Assembly (NCBI GenBank): GCA_022747635.1
Contig: JAKTNV010000075.1
Span: 992,001 to 1,056,000, forward strand
Length of the DNA: 64,000 nucleotides
Source: Hetaerina americana
Taxonomy: Eukaryota; Arthropoda; Insecta; Odonata; Calopterygidae
Direction: 5' to 3'
In this document: piece after piece, positions 32,538 to 43,574 of the stretch
Layout: each line of letters opens with the position of its first letter
How positions within the stretch are numbered: position 1 is the first letter of the stretch
Program-made: the position numbers and the translations under genes
The notes under the pieces: model-generated
Databases searched by the model: none
What the model was told of the DNA's origin: nothing
The model's input: only the letters and a program-made list of their open reading frames with translations

Positions 32538-33410
32538 TCATAGGCGAGTAATATGTTTAGGCAGTGTAATTGTGGAATTGGATGGGATGTCATAGTTCCA
32601 TATATCAGTTGAAAGGGGGTTGTTGGTGCGTGGGAGACGAGACTGGAAATTTTTCACTAGTTTCTTTAGAAAAGAAGCTATGGTCGGAAGTTTAAGGGCC
32701 GAGCACACATGTTGCATATTTGTTAGTCTAGAGATTTTTAAGAGAAAGCGGATGGTTTTATTTTGAAATGACTCAAGTTGGGACCTGATCTTTTTATTGT
32801 TAGCAAATATTTCTCCACCGTAAAGCAGCTTGGGACGGATAATACCCTTATAGAGGCGGATACGGGCAGGGTGAGACAGAGGAGAGTTCCCTAGAAAGAG
32901 GCTTACCATGCTTTTTTTGCGGCATGGGCAGCGCAGAGGCGGTCTTTTAGGTGGGGTTGGTAAGAAAGCTTACGATCCAGAATCACGCCTAGGAATCGGA
33001 GGCTAGAGGCTCTTGGGATGGATGTGTGTTTAATTCGTGCGGGGTTGTATCTGTCGTGTTTGCGTCCTCGTTCGAAGTGTACGTGAGTGCTTTTTGTGGC
33101 GTTGATTTGTATTTTCCATGTTTGTGTCCAGCGGTGAATTAGTGTTAAATGGCTATTTAGTCTTCTATTGTTCGTGTCGGAGGATCGAGAGGTGGCGGAG
33201 ATGGCTGTGTCGTCTGCGTACATGTGTAATTGAGTGTGCGGGGATTTGGGGAGGTCGTTTACAAAGATGTTAAATAGCAAGGGGCTAAGCAGGGAGCCTT
33301 GTGGGACGCCAGCGGAGGTTGGGCGCACCGATGAGAGAGTGTCCGTCGGCGACAGTGAATTTGCGTCGGTTGAGGTAATTGCGGAGGAGTCGGATGAGGG
33401 GAGGGGGAAA
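32538..33410 (-). pseudogene. Family A-like ORF2 3' half, copy A4
   Basis: Two open frames, 33415-32903 and 32909-32538, with one frameshift near 32905. They hold AGVPQGSLLSPLLFNIFVND, MYADDTAISATSRS (catalytic YADD intact), RWTQTWKIQINATKSTHVHF, SLRFLGVILDRKLSYQPHL, RIRLYKGIIRPKLLYGGEIF and the terminal TLPKHITRL. The amino-acid sequence differs from A1 throughout, so it is a sister subfamily. It is cut off at 33411 by the 3' end of C1 and lacks the endonuclease and reverse transcriptase fingers. Confidence 0.82.
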
Positions 33411-33790
33411 ATCAAGTTCAGTTCAAGTTCAAAAGGTGTTTATTTTTCCAAGTAGTTGTACAGAGGTAACAATAAATATAGACATTTAACAGATAAATTT
33501 AACAGAGTTATAGCAGTATTGTACAACTGACAAGGAAGCCCTGTTATAGGCAGCGTGGCTCTTCAGGGTCTAAAAATTGCTGGCGAGTGTCTTTGGATCA
33601 GCCATTGCAGAAATTTTCTCTCTTCACGGGGTAGCATTGGCCCGGCATTTGCCCTAGGCGGAGGGGAAACCCGTAAAACCCGCCGCAGGCCGCCAAAAGA
33701 TAACGTTCTTCTTAACTTTGACGATAACAGAAATAAATAAGTATAAATAATATATATAAATAATTAAATAACGTCTTTGGACACATTCAC

Positions 33791-36171
33791 TTATACACTG
33801 GCACTGGTTGTTTTTGTGTAGCTTCTCCTCTGCTCCCTGCGGTTTCTTCTTTTCTTTTTGACTAGTGGGTAGTCTTCGTAGGGGCGAAGGGTCACTGGAA
33901 TCTGTAGTGGGCAGCCGATCCGATGTAGTGGCAGTTGTATGTCTGGGTAGTATAGATGCAGTTGTTCATATATGATCCGCGCCGGAGAGAGGAGTTTCTG
34001 TTTTGGGCGCTTCCCCAGGACAGCACTGGTACTCTGCAACATTTCCTTTAGCAGTGTCTCGTTGAAGTTGACAATCCGGTTCGCTGCACGTGCTCGTAGA
34101 CGGCATAGCCTGTGGAGGAGAGATTCAGTATTAGTGGTGGAATATACTTCAGAGCTCGGGTGTGTTGGTTCTAGAAGATGCAGCCGTCTAAGGATTCTCC
34201 TCTGCAGGGCGGCCCATACGTCCATGTGGGTTATATTAAAGGGAAGGATTGCCAGAGCGGCGTACTCCATAACCGGACGAACAAACGCCTTGTATAGGAG
34301 CAGGCCGCACTCTGCGGAGACCCCTTTCCCTCTCGCCCTGACAGCTCTCAATAATCAACTCCTGCGGCTGCATCTTGCCCACACATCCCTGATATGCTCG
34401 CTGAAGGTGAGGTGGCTGTCCAATGTGACGCCCAGGTATTTTACTGATTTGGACGTCGGGATTCGGTGTCGCCATAGCCCAATGGTGGGCAGTGGCAACC
34501 CTACCATCCTTCGGTCCAAGTGGCTCCTAAATAACATAAGGGTAGATTTGTTCGGGTTGGGCCTCAATCGCCACTTTCTGAGCAATTCTTCTAACTCTAG
34601 TGTTTGCTCCTGTAGATATGTAATGGCCAGGTCTGCGCTGCGTGCCGATGTCCAAATGGCAGTGTCATCTGCATACTGCGCTGTTGTCTATTTGCGCTTC
34701 GGTTTGCTGTCAGTCGGCATATCCCAGCAGTCTAGTGCGAAGAGCAGCGGTGACAGCACGGTACCTTGTGGGAATCCTGTTGCGGGAAAAAAGGTGGAGG
34801 AGAAGGTTTTCCCTACTTTCACCCTGGCTACCCTGTCGGAGAGAAAAGTATTCATTAGTCGCATGAGTGTGGGGGTGACTCCCTGCATCATTGACAACTT
34901 ATAAAGCAGCCCTCTGTGCCAAACATGGTCGAAGGCCCTCTCGATATCCAAGAAAAGGGCCGCCATGAATTTTCTTTGGTTGATGGCTTCTGCTGTCTCG
35001 GTGGTGAGGAGTGCCATTGGATCTACTGTGCATCTCCCTGGGCGAAATCCATACTGGTGTTGGGGCAACACCGTTGTTTTCTTGATGAGGGTTACTATGT
35101 GTTGCGGGAGAGGGGGTCGTGTAGGGTTAATTGTTTTGGTAGGTAAGTCCTTCCTTACTTCCCGGAAACCGTCTGTTAATTCCTCAATGGCATTGTCTAC
35201 ATCTCCCATTGTCGTTGGGCTGGCGATATTCCTTGTGGCGCTCCCGATTTTGTCATTGAAGGACTTCCAATCTACCTTGGAGTAACTGATGGTTGAGGCC
35301 GAGACTTTGTGGAAATCCATTGCGAACCGGAGTTTCAGAAATAACTTTGCAGCTTCCACATAAGATAACTTATTTATTTTCTACTAGCTTCTAGCGAAAC
35401 TAGTAGAAAATAAATAAGTTATCTTATGTGGGAGCTACAAAGTTATTTCTGAAACTCCTGTTTACCTTGGAGTAGTCTGTTTTGGTGTACGTGTTGGGGT
35501 GTGTCCTGTTAGTGATGAGGAATGGAAATGAGAACGGCAAGTGGTCAGATGTTAGGCAATCATCAACTGAGATGTCTCCAACAAGGTGTAAGATGTCAGG
35601 GGAGACCAGTGCATGGTCTGGAAAGGAAAGTCCGATACCTACGAAAGTAGGGGTACGGATATCCAATCTGACCATGCCGTGCCTCTGTATGAAATCCTCA
35701 AGTGCCCGACCTTTGGTGGTTGTGGTGCTGTCTCGAAATGAGTGGCTACGGGCGTTAAGATCCCCAAGTATAATGTAGGGTTGCCGGAGGGAAGTCATGT
35801 TTCATGGCCTTAAATGGGAGACTATCGTTCGTCCTTGAGTATAGGACTGACAGGATTAGTTTTCTTCTGCCTATGGTGATCTGGTTGATGATTCCTTCGT
35901 TCCTATCTTCCATTGTTTCAGGGAAGTGTAGTGCTTTTGTTGCAATGTCACTTCTGATTAGTAGCGATACTCCGCCGGATCTTTGTTGTAGTCTTGGAGT
36001 GCTGAATTCCTGAAATGATGATATGTTAAATTTTGAGTTTGGTTTCAGGTAAGTCTCCACCAGCCCCATGATGGAGACTCCCCTAGACCTTATGTGTTCT
36101 TTCAGAAGCGGCATTTTCTGCCGCACAGCACCCCGAATATTCACAAAAGACACTCTTGAATACTCATCCAT
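33791..36171 (-). pseudogene. Family C1 ORF2: endonuclease and reverse transcriptase, broken
   Basis: Endonuclease: VSFVNIRGAVRQKMPLLKEH at the start, GLVETYLKP, YIILGDLNARSHSFRD (GDxN intact), DHALVSPDILHLVGD and TSDHLPFSFPFL. Then the foldback insertion breaks the frame after KTDYSKV. Reverse transcriptase: PQHQYGFRPGRCTVDPMALL, FLDIERAFDHVWHRGLLYKL, ATGFPQGTVLSPLLFALDCW, a YADD-equivalent in a shifted frame near 34660 (antisense GTGTCATCTGCATACTG), then KSVKYLGVTLDSHLTFSEHI. C-terminus 34351-33791: RPVMEYAALAILPFNITHMD. The fingers block between the linker and PQHQYGF is deleted. The clade is Jockey/I/R1-like; not resolved further. Confidence 0.8.
35285..35462. mobile_element. 178-bp foldback insertion with 12-bp target duplication
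   Basis: The insertion is absent from the parallel copy C3, where CTACCTTGGAGTAGTCTG is continuous near 51637. In C1 the 12 bases TACCTTGGAGTA occur at both 35273-35284 and 35463-35474. Inside are inverted arms of 59 bp at 35329-35387 and 35400-35458, differing at two positions and separated by a 12-bp loop. There is no coding capacity. The structure fits a foldback or MITE-like element, or a small element that became a hairpin. Confidence 0.85.
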
Positions 36172-37442
36172 GGCGGGTTATTGCAGCGTAGGAGACGCTG
36201 GGGAAGACTCGATTTCCTGAGTACAGCGGTGTCACTGACACGCCCAGGATCGACTGCGGCCTCCCTGATGATGCGCGCTGTGATGTCCCTGTGGCCCAGC
36301 TGTAGGTTCGCGTGTATCACCGTCAGCATCCTGAGCAGATCTCCTCGCGTGACGGGTTGTTTTACCCCCGGGTCGTCCTCCGCCGATGCTATGGAAGTAT
36401 ACGTATCGGCATAAATTGGGGCTGTAGTGGCGAGCGATGTCGGTTGGGTCGGCCTTTTGGTGCAAACCCAGGCGCCCGAATGATGGCCGCCACCACAGTT
36501 GGCGCAACGTAGTACTTCCGCGCTGCAGTCGGCGGAGCGGTTACCTGCACCGCCCGCATCTCGCGTCAGCAGAGCATTGGCCAGCCGTGTGGCCGTAGTC
36601 CTGGCACCGTGGGTATGGTCTCGGTTGGGCCGGGGGGGGGGGTGGGATGCCTCACAGCGATAATAGCTGTTATTGACTAATACTCCCTGCAGGGCCAGGA
36701 TTGTGCGTGCTGCGTGGGCATCCCCCGTGATAACACGGACCACGGTGGTGTATGCTGACGTCCTAGCCTTGATGCGCCAGCTCTTCCTGACGGGGACTCC
36801 TGCATTTTCCAATCCTTCGTTGATGTCCTCCAGCGGAGTATCATGGCCGACACCTTTAATAACAAAGGAGTATGTTATCTCTCTTGGGAATTGCCTCTTG
36901 CCTCTGTGGCTTGCCTCCATGTCCATCCTCTGTGGGTTCCCCCAGGAGGTGGTCAAGCTTGCGCTTGCTGTCACCCCTGAGGTAGCCATAGCAGTCCCTA
37001 GGCAGTGGCACCATGTCATATCTCTTCTCGGGGGAGACACGTATGTCTAAGCCCGCGAGATGAGGATAAGCCCGCACCCAGGCAGAGCGGAATTCCTTTT
37101 GCGTTATTCCCGCAGGCAGTTTGGTAATATGGATACAAGGAGGTCGTTTGGGGGGGTCGCCGGATGCCCGCGTCTAGGGAGGTTTTGGGACTGGCTGGGT
37201 TTTACAGGGGGTTTCGAAGGTTGGGGCTGGGATGGGGTTTTGCCTTTCACCTTCTTTTTCTTCGAAGGGGACCGGGGAGGGACGGGGAGAAATGGTGATG
37301 TAGGGGAATGATTAGGTACAGAGGTAAACAGGGGGAGAGGAAGGTCTTCAGGGGGAGGAGATTGCGGGATCGGGTTTGGCGTCTTAACGACACATTCGGT
37401 GGCGCCTCGTGACGCGGGGCGTCGCCCAAGAGCTGAGTTCAA
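36141..37442 (-). pseudogene. Family C1 ORF1: proline-rich gag-like protein with zinc knuckles
   Basis: A proline-rich N-terminal part (37442-37104: PPRSPSKKKKVKGKTPSQPQ) is followed by the main frame 37040-36141. That frame has a structured RNA-binding region (YSFVIKGVGHDTPLEDINEG, TTVVRVITGDAHAARTILAL), then knuckles. The first knuckle is frameshifted in C1 but intact in C3 (QCPRCQDYGHTAVKC); CANCGGGHHSGAWVC is intact here. The C-terminus overlaps the ORF2 start by about 30 bp. Knuckle spacing differs from the HPANYRGC type of A, B and E, supporting a separate family. Confidence 0.75.
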
Positions 37443-37449
37443 CTCGTGC

Positions 37450-38102
37450 TCTGAGTCGGACGGGGTGGGGGAAAGGGATTGGTTGTGGTTTTCTTAGCCT
37501 TAGTCCTGGTCCGATCTGGTCCTGAAGTACTTCTTAAGCCGCTTCTCTGGGACGGTCCTGATGTATTCCTGTTGCCGCTTCGTCAAGGTCCAGTCCTGGT
37601 GTTGTAACCTGGGTCCTCTGGGTCTGAAAAAGAGCGGTTAGTTTTGCAGGCTCGTATGCTCTGCAACCCCCATCCCATGTTTACCTAAAGGACCGACTGC
37701 CCGCGGACAGACGGAGTAGCCCTTTCCACGCGGGTGAGAACCGGGGACTGCGTTAGCCCGGCCCCGCTCTGTTTGTGTGGGAGTGTAGCCCCAGGCTACC
37801 GTTGAGTGCAACGGTGTGCAATGCCTATAGGGAATAGGGACCCTTGCCAGGCCAACGAGTGCGTCGGGGGCGGCGAAGGGAATTTAGAGTACCTGCCGAA
37901 GAGTGAGGTCCAGGCCCTCGTCTAGAAGCTTCCACTTAGACCTTTTTGCCCGGCTGGGGAGGTCCCTTCGAGGTACCGGGTGAGTTACCACGGGTGGGGC
38001 TCTATCTTACGTTCCGGTGCTCGGTCCCTACGGCTGAAAGGAAATCAGGCCCTGAGAAGGGCAATGGCAGTTGTCGATCGCTCTCAGAAGAGCGAACGAA
38101 TG
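37450..38102 (-). promoter_or_regulatory. Family C1 5'UTR with two terminal hairpins
   Basis: The 5' end carries two adjacent inverted repeats, GCCCTGAGAAGGGC (38048-38061) and TCGCTCTCAGAAGAGCGA (38078-38095). Both recur in C3. There is no coding sequence, apart from some open frame in 37450-37640 that continues the ORF1 N-terminus in C3. The promoter that precedes these hairpins in C3 is cut off here by B insertions. Confidence 0.6.
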
Positions 38103-38110
38103 ACCAGACC
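38089..38110. repeat. Left copy of the 22-bp direct repeat flanking B1
   Basis: AGAGCGAACGAATG followed by ACCAGACC. It is identical to 43575-43596 on the other side of B1 and is read as the target-site duplication of B1. Confidence 0.8.
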
Positions 38111-38681
38111 ACACCAGATCCCCTATTGACTGGGCATTTGCCCTCAGTTTAAACGCTGCTTCGGTGAGACAACGTCCACCCCTTCAGCGGCAGTGTATGT
38201 GCAATTCGCACAGGGAAAACAATGGCGATCGAATGTGTAAATGACGAACGTGTACCTTTCCAGTGTTAGTGAAGGAGAAATTGAAAGAAAGACCTCTAGT
38301 GGGTTGGCAATTGGCCTTAACTTAAAGGAAGAACTAAAATTATCTTAATTCTAAGGGCCGAGACATTTTGCGCAAAAACTCGTCAACGGGACGGAAATTA
38401 ACTTAAGATTCTGGTCTAATTATTGTATATATAAGATATTTTTTTTCTCTTTTGTTCTGGTTTTTTTAGTGTTTTTTCACATTGGATATATATGTATAAT
38501 TTTCTTTTTATCCTTTTTTCCCCTACTTTTCTTTTCAAAAGAATTTTTTTTTAACATACAATGAAAACAAAATGGCAGTTAAACAATGCCTTGAACATAA
38601 AACATTAACCTTAGTTCAAATACATTTTTAATTTTTGAAACATATATAAGATAGAAAGTCAGAGGAAAGAATTCGGTAATG
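38111..38681 (-). other. Family B1 3'UTR
   Basis: It contains the terminal hairpin word GGGCATTTGCCC (38131-38142), the conserved block GACAACGTCCACCCCTTCAG (also at 43650 and 50331) and an A-rich (plus-strand T-rich) tract at 38437-38556. Similar 3'UTRs occur in B2 and B3. No coding sequence. Confidence 0.75.
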
Positions 38682-41350
38682 TTACCGAAATAGAATTTCT
38701 TTTGGTAGTCTGTAGCTCGGACGGCGTTTTCTATGTAGGGAGTAATCCCATATGTTTTTTGTAAGCGTGTTTTGTGGAAGGGACCTCTCGAGTCGTTCAG
38801 CTTGCGCTCGAATGAAGTCGTGTATTTTAGGTATTTTGTGTGCGTTTCTGATCTCTTGTATTGGGACGAGGTTACTCCGCTTTGTGAGGTAGCGAAGTAT
38901 TTTATTCTGGAATGTTTCTAAGCGTATTCTGTCTGTTTTTGTCGCGTTCCCGAAAATTTCGCAACCGTACAGCATCCTGGGACGGATATATGAAAGGTAC
39001 AATCTGATTTTAGTTTGGTGCGTGAGGCGCGATTTGGAGCACAAGAGTGGAGACAGAAGTGCTCTTGTGCCCTGAGCGATGTGTAAGGCATGCTGTACGT
39101 GCGTGGCCCATGTCAGTCTGTAGTCGAAGTGTATCCCTAAGAATTTGTGTGAGAATTTCGTCGGAATACGCACGGATTGAAAGGTTAAAGGTTTTTTTGG
39201 GAGATAGTTTCGTTTCCTCCGAAAGTCGACAACAACACTTTTTTCGGCATTTATTGTTACTTTCGAGTCTACGGTCCACTTTTCAAGTAAAGAGAGGTGG
39301 TTTTGTATCTTTCGGAAGGCACACGTGCCGCTCCAAGATCTCGCCGCGATAGCAGTATCGTCGGCGAACATGAAAGTTTGAGTTTGTGGAGAAGAAGGAA
39401 GATCGTTGACATAGCAGTTGAAGAGAGTAGGAGATAATATGGCGCCCTGCGGGACGCCACAGTTTATCTGTTTCCCGGCTGACAAAGCTCCGTTTTCGGC
39501 GACATGTATGACTCGTGAAGCGAGAATACTTTGAAACATCTTGATGAGATGCAATGGCACCCCGATTTTAATTAATTTCAGAAGCAATCCATCATGCCAG
39601 ACTTGATCGAATGCCTTGGCCACATCCAAGAACAACACTGCAATGTGTTGGTTGTTCTGCATGCCGTGGCTGATAAACTCCGCCAGTCTGAGTATTTGAA
39701 GGGAAGTAGAATGTCCTTCCCGGAATCCCATTTGTTCTGGCCTAATTACGTCATTGGTCCATAGGAAGAGGTCTAGACGGGCTTTTAAAATTGATTCAAA
39801 CAGCTTAGAGATACATGAAAGTAAGGAAATAGGTCTACGGTTTAAAGGAATTGTCGGGTCTTTGCCTGGCTTGGGAAGCAGGCACACTTTTGCTATTTTC
39901 CAGGAATCTGGAAAGTAGCAAGAGGAAAGACAGTTATTAAATAAACCCAGTAGGTGACGAACGGCCGGCAGTGGCGCGTTCTTTAATTGCCTGTTTGAAA
40001 TGTCGTCAATACCCGGGGCTTTTTTCGGGTTTAAGTACTTTATAGTCATTCTAAGCTCCGTCTCAGTGAACGGTTGGAACGGAGGAGTCGGAAGGAGACC
40101 TAAGCTACTTACAGCAGCCTCGGCCTCTTCGTCCTCCTGCGTCCTTGGCCAGTCGGTTTTAAGAGTCATGGTTTCCTGGAACGCATTGGCTAGGATTTCT
40201 GCCTTGTCATTGGCGTCGAAGTACAGGTTGTCGTTATGCCTGATGGGCTGGTCTGGACGGCCTTTTTTAGTCAGTTGCTTAGCAACCTTCCAAAGGGATC
40301 CGTCGTCGAAGGAAAGGTTGTCGAGTTTGTCTCTCCATTGGTCATTAAACCGGTTTCTGATCTCGCGTTTGACGCAGGACGCGAAAAAGTTATAGCGCCG
40401 TTTATAGGCACCATCCCTGGTTCGCGCCCATTGTCTGCGAGCCTTGTTGCGCTGTTTTATGAGTAGCAGGATGTCGTCGGGTAGGGCGTTTGAAGGAGGA
40501 GGGGGATGAGGGTACGGGAGCGATGCCAGTGCATGCGCGTGTGGCATTGCCTCGGTTATGGCCAAGACATGAGCGTCAATGTCCTGCCGGGCTGAGGAGT
40601 GTGGGATTGTGATTGAGGAAAAGGCTTCTTCTGCTATGGAGGCGAACTGTTTCCAGTTCGTCTTGGAAGGAAGGGAAGGAGGCTGCTCATAAGGGACAGT
40701 CGCAATGTCGGTTTTAATCGGGTAATGATCACTGGAGAGATCGGAAAGTACAGTTGGAGTCGTTATGTAAGGCAGATTTTTCGTTAGGCAGAAATCCAGG
40801 ATGTCTTCACCACCACGGCTGTCAATGTGCGTCGCCGCTAGTGGCACTTCGACGTCAACCATGATGGAATTAACAATGTTATGCAAACGCCGGCCATTAG
40901 TATTCGCGGACCGGCACCCCCATTCTAAATGCATTGAACTCAAATCGCCGATGGCTATGACACGTCTGTCAGTCGGGAATAAGGGACGAATTTCGTCAGG
41001 AATAATGGCTTTACCACAAGGTTGGTAAACGGAATAGATGTCAAGTTCACCTATGGGAGTCGTATTCCGACGCATTCTAGTGTACTAAGGGCGTATCCTT
41101 TCAGTGCTTTGTGTTTAATAGATGATTTTACTGCGATGAGCACGCCTCCACCGCTAGCGGTGGGACGGTCTCGCCGATATGTGGTATAGTTGGGTATGTG
41201 GAATCTGTGACTGGGTGTTAGATGCGTCTCCTGAAGGGCGACTACATCAAAATTGCCAGAGCTTATAAAATTTTTGAATTCCCGTTGGCGGCCGAGTATG
41301 CCGTTGCAATTCCAAATGAGAAGGTAAATGTTGCGGAGCTTACTAGTCAT
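38682..41350 (-). pseudogene. Family B1 ORF2: endonuclease and reverse transcriptase, one frameshift
   Basis: The start ATG at 41350 lies inside the last codons of ORF1 (ATGACTAG). The first 99 codons (IYLLIWNCNGILGRQREFKN, VALQETHLTPSH, GGGVLIAVK) are in one frame; a shift near 41060 leads into a 797-codon frame. That frame has YSVYQPCGKAIIPDEIRPLF, VIAIGDLSSMHLEWGC (GDxS, not GDxN), DILDFCLTKNLP and SSDHYPIKTDIA. Reverse transcriptase: KKAPGIDDISNRQLKN, RRPISLLSCISKLFE, PEQMGFREGHSTSLQILRL, FLDVAKAFDQVWHDGLLLKL, CGVPQGAILSPTLFNCYVND and the catalytic FADDTAIAA near 39365. The C-terminus is SHKFLGIHFDYRLTWATHV to RLPKEILFR. One base change would separate it from a full protein. Confidence 0.88.
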
Positions 41351-43094
41351 TAAGCTCGTGCAACTCGCATAATTGCTGAAGCATAAAGATTTTCTTCTCC
41401 TTTTTTGTCTTTAAGAGACTTAGCTGGTGATGCATGGACATAAAGTATCCAAACAGTGACTGTTCATTGTGTGCGGGATTTGAAGCAGGAATGTTTGGTA
41501 GGTGATTTGAAGAAGAAGAAGAGGAAAGTGGAATAGCGCCGCCGGGCATTAGGGGGTTGATCACATGGGGAGGAGGGATTCTGGGTGGAGGTAAGGAAGG
41601 AAATGGGTTGATGGCAGCAAAAGATGTTTGGTCCTGCAAAGGACCTTCAGCACGGGCTGCCCAAGCATTCCCTGCAGGAGCCGGGGCAGGTATGTATGTT
41701 TTCCCTTGGGCTGATCCTCGGGAGATTGTGTCGCGCTTTTTACGCGCCAATCGTCGTTGGTTTTCCCATTTGTAAACGGGGCAACCGCGATAATTGGCTG
41801 GGTGGTCCAATTTGCAATTTACGCACCTCGCGGGCGTAGAGCGGTCTTCCTTTTCACATTCGGTAGTTAAGTGTGGTCCGGCACACTTAACACAACGGGG
41901 CCGAATGTTGCAGTAATTTTTGGTGTGCCCGAAGCCCTGGCATTTGTGGCACTGTATTACGCCCTTAGGTTTGGTGAATTTTGTTATATTCACCCGCATG
42001 ACCATAAGGTACTCTACTTTCAAGAGGTCACCTGGTTGGGAATCATTAGTCAGAATGACATGATACACTGGTACCAACCTTTTGGTACCAGTATTCCCCT
42101 TTCCCTTTCGTTGTATGTGGGCTTGGTTGTTGTTAGTTGAACAACACTTTTAATCGAGAATCCCAGCCGAATTAGTTCGGCCTCTAGATCTTTTGCGGGC
42201 ACGTCTCCCACCAGGTGCTTAACGCAGTACTCTCTTAGCCTGTGAGCTGGTAGCTGATAGGAGGTGAATTCCATTTCCCTGGCCTTGAGAATTTGTTTTG
42301 TTTTGACGTAGTCTTCTACACTGCTGCAGGATATTAAGACGGTGTTTAGACCTCTGAGGACACATTTAGGGGGAGTGAGCAAATTTGTTGTGAGCTCATT
42401 TGCTAAATCCACCCACCCTTTAACGTTGTGTACAGTTATGGCTGGGATTCTCGGGGATTTTGGAGTTGACGGCTGAGTCTCCATTACCTCAGTCGTGTTT
42501 TCAATAGGAGAAAATCTATTGCTTTGTGGGATGTCCGGGGAGGGAATGACCCGGCGCCTTTTCATGGGAGTTCCCTTTTTCCTAGAGACGACAGTGAAGC
42601 CGTCGTGTCCCTGGCCATGCGGTGTTTGCGTTTGTTGGCCCGTGATTTGGTTTACGGCGAGAGGGAGGGTGTGAGTAGTGACCGCTGAAGAGGTGGACGC
42701 ATTTGTATTCACGAGTTGATGGGTGTCGCCAACGGCGGAATTTGCGACAGCTAATTTGTATGTGTCCGCCTCGCGTGAGTTTATGTTAACTACCTTCCGC
42801 CTACGGAGTGCAGCTATAGCTGCAGCAGGAGGTGTAGAGAGATTAGTGAGCTGGAAGGACCTGCTTTCGGTCCCCGCAGGAGGCCCCGAAACACTGGTTG
42901 CAGGTTGTTGGTCGAGTCCCACCATGGTTTTTTTCTGCCGGTCTTGGATTTGCGTCCGCGGTTTTTGTAATTGGTGATTTCAGACCAAAGGTGTATATTG
43001 GCCCAAACATTCCCTGTAGCGGCAGGGCTGTAGATGTCTGGTTAATATCGTTTTTTGTTGTATTTGTCCCCGCCGGTGAGGACGAATCGGCCAT
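41343..43094 (-). pseudogene. Family B1 ORF1: gag-like zinc-knuckle protein, frameshifted
   Basis: Frames 43094-42843, 42925-42050 and 42077-41343 in order. The N-terminal part is Ser/Thr-rich with DGFTVVSRKKGTPMKRRRV. The RNA-binding part reads RIPAITVHNVKGWVDLANEL, TVLISCSSVEDYVKTKQILK and REYCVKHLVGDVPAKDLEAE. Knuckles are GVIQCHKCQGFGHTKNYCNI, CVKCAGPHLTTECEK and CVNCKLDHPANYRGCPVYKW. The tail ends KKEKKIFMLQQLCELHELND. The last codons overlap the ORF2 start. About 560 residues if joined, normal for Jockey ORF1. It would bind element RNA. Confidence 0.85.
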
Positions 43095-43574
43095 TTCGGG
43101 CTTACTTCGCCGAGCGCGATGATGCCCCGAAATGGTACGATAGCCCGGACTGGGCTATGTGTAATTTCGCGCGCTCATACAGTTGAGATTAATTGTCACC
43201 TTTTTTAAAGTGAATTTAGGGGGAACCCTAGCGTGGGGACTCACCCGGTTCACCGGCGAGTACAATGCACCCAGGGGGCGCTTCGCCGGATAGCCGAAAT
43301 GAGGCGACCGTTTTATATTTGTTGAGGTGCAGAGCGCCACCCGGGAGTGAGAAAGTGGTGCTATGTTAGCCACTCCTCCCGGATGCCTTGCAACCTGGGC
43401 TATAATACCAAGTTTTGACGTACAGTAGACTTCTTTCTTCGTCCAATCGAACCGAATGTTGTCTTATCTGCTTTCTCGATCTGTTGATGTTGATATCGAA
43501 AGGTGTTATTTGAAACAATGAGCTGCTAACAGCTGTCTTCTGCTGTCTTCTAATCGTCTAATCTGTCTCTGTCT
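43095..43574 (-). promoter_or_regulatory. Family B1 5'UTR
   Basis: Shares with the B2 5'UTR the blocks CCGAAATGGTACGATA (43130), CTAGCGTGGGGAC-CACCCGG (43230), CAGAGCGCCACCCGG (43329) and CCTGGGCTATAATACC (43395). The last reads GGTATTATAGCCCAGG in the sense direction and could be a weak TATA-like site. The far 5' end is pyrimidine-rich on the plus strand (CTGTCTTCT, CTGTCTCTGTCT). Confidence 0.55.

Larger units (their letters stand above)
33411..38102 (-). mobile_element. Family C Jockey-type element, copy C1
   Basis: Minus strand: 5' hairpins and 5'UTR (38102-37450), ORF1 (37442-36141), ORF2 (36171-33791) and a 3'UTR ending in a TTGAAC-type repeat (plus strand TTCAGTTCAAGTTCAAAAGG, 33416-33435). 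ORF2 has two lesions, a deletion of about 200 bp near 35075 and a 178-bp foldback insertion at 35285-35462. The 3' 1.6 kb is almost identical to copy C2 at 47.7-49.3 kb. The 5' end abuts B1. Confidence 0.85.
38111..43574 (-). mobile_element. Family B Jockey-type element, copy B1, full length
   Basis: About 5.46 kb between two copies of a 22-bp direct repeat. It has a 5'UTR (43574-43095), ORF1 (43094-41343, two frame breaks), ORF2 (41350-38682, one frame break) and a 3'UTR (38681-38111) with an A-rich tract. It is the only element here with both boundaries set by a target-site duplication. Only three frameshifts were seen, so it is fairly young. B2 and B3 are partial copies. Confidence 0.88.

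Noticed and set aside
33972..34904. A 310-codon plus-strand open frame in C1, repeated identically at 48237-49169 in C2
   Set aside because: It is antisense to the family C reverse transcriptase, has no recognisable domain, and its identity between copies is explained by the identity of the elements.
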